Shown here piece by piece: positions 62,548 to 64,000 of a stretch of 64,000 nt of DNA. The notes beneath the pieces were generated by a model. The model was given only the letters and a program-made list of their open reading frames with translations. It searched no databases and was not told the origin of the DNA. Origin of the DNA: Pantoea rwandensis. GTDB lineage: Bacteria > Pseudomonadota > Gammaproteobacteria > Enterobacterales > Enterobacteriaceae. The stretch's first letter is position 1. Every line of letters starts with the position of its first letter. Where the stretch lies: contig NZ_MLFR01000008.1 in NCBI RefSeq assembly GCF_002095475.1, positions 97,409 to 161,408 on the forward strand. Direction: 5' to 3'. The position numbers were made by a program, and so were the translations under genes.

Positions 62548-62843
62548 TGCGTTATGTCCTAATCGCGCTTGGCATAGTGTTGGTGTGCAGTAACAGCGCA
62601 CAGGCTAATCGCCAGCCGGAAACCAGCCACTTGGGTAATACCGATGTCGTGGTGGATATGCCGCGAGAGGTGTGGACGCAAGGGCAGAATAATCAGCAAA
62701 ATAACTGCCTACAGTGCTGTACCTACGAAAATCGCAGCTATTCAGAGGGTGCGGTAGTCAAAGCGGAGGGCGTGCTGCTGCAGTGCGGACGCGATGAGAA
62801 GGTGATGGGAACCAATCCACTCATCTGGAAAATCATCAAGTAA
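62547..62843 (+). CDS. ynjH: YnjH-like DUF1496 periplasmic protein
   Basis: 98 residues. Signal peptide ([20 protein letters not shown]) is predicted to be cleaved after AQA. The mature part has the DUF1496 core with a CLQCC cluster and CGRDEKVMGTNPLIW, giving a compact disulfide-bonded domain. Function unknown. The ATG at 62547 overlaps the topB stop, which favours it over the GTG three bases earlier. In E. coli ynjH is near topB but not directly attached. Confidence 0.85.
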   Translation: MRYVLIALGIVLVCSNSAQANRQPETSHLGNTDVVVDMPREVWTQGQNNQQNNCLQCCTYENRSYSEGAVVKAEGVLLQCGRDEKVMGTNPLIWKIIK

Positions 62844-62873
62844 CAGCGTATGGCGTTTCGACGCCATACGCTG
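62844..62873. terminator. Hairpin between ynjH and xthA
   Basis: Perfect 13-bp stem CAGCGTATGGCGT / ACGCCATACGCTG with a TTCG loop between convergent genes; no T run on either side. Confidence 0.65.
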
Positions 62874-62882
62874 CATCAACGC

Positions 62883-63695
62883 TTACTTATCCAGCGAGAA
62901 CGTCGACCAGACTGGCGCATGATCTGACGGTTTCTCCATACTGCGGATGTCATAATCGATACCGCTCTCAATGCAGCGAGATGCCAGCGGTTGGCTGGCG
63001 AGCAGCAAGTCGATACGCAGACCGCGATTATCATCAAAACCTTTAGAACGATAGTCAAACCAGGAGAAGCGATCGGCTGTCTCTGGGTACTTTGCACGCC
63101 AGGTATCAACCAGGCCCCAGTGCATCAAGCGGTCCATCCACTCACGCTCTTCAGGTAAGAATGAACATTTACCGGTCCTCAACCAACGCTTACGGTTGTC
63201 TTCACCAATGCCAATATCGAGATCGGTGCTGCTGATGTTCATGTCGCCCATGATTAACACGGGCTTATCCACCGCTAATTGCTGCTCCAGATAATCCTGA
63301 AGATCACGATAGAACTTCTCTTTTGCTGGGAACTTGGTGGGATGGTCGCGGCTTTCACCTTGTGGGAAATAGCCGTTAATCACGGTGATATCGCCAATTG
63401 GGCTGGGGATTTCAGCCATGATCAAGCGACGCTGAGAATCCTCATCATCACCGGGAAAACCGCGGTGTACTGAAACAGGTTGTGCTTTGGTCAGCAGCGC
63501 GACACCGTAATGGCCTTTCTGACCATGATAAAAGACGTGATAGCCCAATTTACTGACGTCTTCGAGCGGGAACATGTCGTCATGAACTTTGGTTTCCTGC
63601 AAGCCGATGACATCTGGCTGATGCTGTTCAACCAGCGCTTCGAGTTGATGAGGACGCGCGCGTAAGCCATTGATGTTGAAAGAGACAAATTTCAT
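62883..63695 (-). CDS. xthA: Exonuclease III
   Basis: 270 residues (E. coli 268). AP endonuclease / 3'-5' exonuclease of the EEP superfamily in base-excision repair. Conserved [14 protein letters not shown] at the start, metal-binding E34 in [10 protein letters not shown], catalytic MGDMNIS and C-terminal [11 protein letters not shown]. Monocistronic; divergent from the tRNA-Tyr genes? They are on the same strand upstream, separated by about 160 bases. Confidence 0.97.
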   Translation of the reverse strand: MKFVSFNINGLRARPHQLEALVEQHQPDVIGLQETKVHDDMFPLEDVSKLGYHVFYHGQKGHYGVALLTKAQPVSVHRGFPGDDEDSQRRLIMAEIPSPIGDITVINGYFPQGESRDHPTKFPAKEKFYRDLQDYLEQQLAVDKPVLIMGDMNISSTDLDIGIGEDNRKRWLRTGKCSFLPEEREWMDRLMHWGLVDTWRAKYPETADRFSWFDYRSKGFDDNRGLRIDLLLASQPLASRCIESGIDYDIRSMEKPSDHAPVWSTFSLDK

Positions 63696-63858
63696 TTCGC
63701 TGCCATTTATATCCGCAAAAGTATGGCGGGATGGTAACGAGTTTTATAGAAAAAGTCATGGTTTGAATCGGTGTAATGAGCGATTGAATCAAAAGGGAAA
63801 GCTGAAAGCGAAATACAGGGAATGAGTTAAATCGATGAAAACTGAGAGAAATAGAGGA

Positions 63859-63943
<85 letters not shown>

Positions 63944-63988
63944 AGGGATATAAAGCTCTTGAAGATTCAGGCGAGGTGTTAATTCAGA

Positions 63989-64000
63989 TGGTGGCGGGAG
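63989..64000 (-). tRNA. Second tRNA-Tyr copy, cut by the right edge
   Basis: TGGTGGCGGGAG repeats the 3' end (with CCA) of the adjacent tRNA-Tyr, 45 bases away. Only 12 bases are visible; a tandem tyrT/tyrV-type pair is the natural reading. Confidence 0.75.

Overview
The window is ordinary chromosomal DNA of a gammaproteobacterium of the order Enterobacterales. Protein sequences and local order are closest to Erwiniaceae (Pantoea/Erwinia-like): nearly every gene has an easily recognised Escherichia coli orthologue, but three E. coli blocks that are far apart there are joined here. No phage, transposase, plasmid, CRISPR or defence-system genes are seen. All assignments come from reading the sequence and remembered family knowledge; no database search was run.

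Layout. (1) 1-14.2 kb: the lipid-transport pair letB (cut by the left edge) and letA, then msrC, proQ-prc, htpX, a drug-efflux MFS gene (yebQ), kdgR, small envelope genes yobH and yebO, a metallo-beta-lactamase-fold hydrolase, the tiny yobF with cspC, and rlmA. (2) 14.2-19.5 kb: yobD and the mannose PTS operon manXYZ, divergent from the TerC-family gene yoaE. (3) 19.5-32.3 kb: a palindromic intergenic repeat, pdeD, sdaA, nudL (frameshifted), pabB, yoaH, yoaB, yoaA, tsaB, a Slp-family lipoprotein gene (frameshifted), fadD and rnd. (4) 32.3-47.3 kb: minCDE, ycgL, ycgM, ycgN, dsbB, fadR, ycgB (SpoVR), dadA-dadX, a Bcr/CflA efflux gene, an isolated wbaP sugar-phosphate transferase, a 77-residue unknown and nhaP2. 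(5) 47.5-64 kb: yeaH-yeaG, mipA, yeaD-gapA, msrB-yeaC, pncA-ansA, sppA, ydjA (frameshifted), selD-topB-ynjH, xthA and a tandem tRNA-Tyr pair, the second copy cut by the right edge.

The genes form coherent groups: central carbon and hexose handling (manXYZ, gapA, yeaD, kdgR) with CRP-like and Mlc-like sites; fatty-acid control (fadR plus a FadR-like operator before both fadD and fadR itself); envelope quality control (prc, htpX, sppA, dsbB, letAB, mipA); methionine sulfoxide repair (msrC, msrB); and the stress triad yeaG-yeaH-ycgB with a sigma-54-type promoter before yeaG.

The most useful observations are: three genes (nudL, slp, ydjA) each broken by the apparent loss of one base in a short homopolymer, which points to base-calling error or recent decay; a clear -24/-12 promoter for yeaGH; a likely FadR autoregulatory site overlapping the fadR -10; a 106-bp nested palindrome after yoaE; and absence of mntP, mgrB and nhaB from their usual places. 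I found no convincing undescribed multi-gene system.
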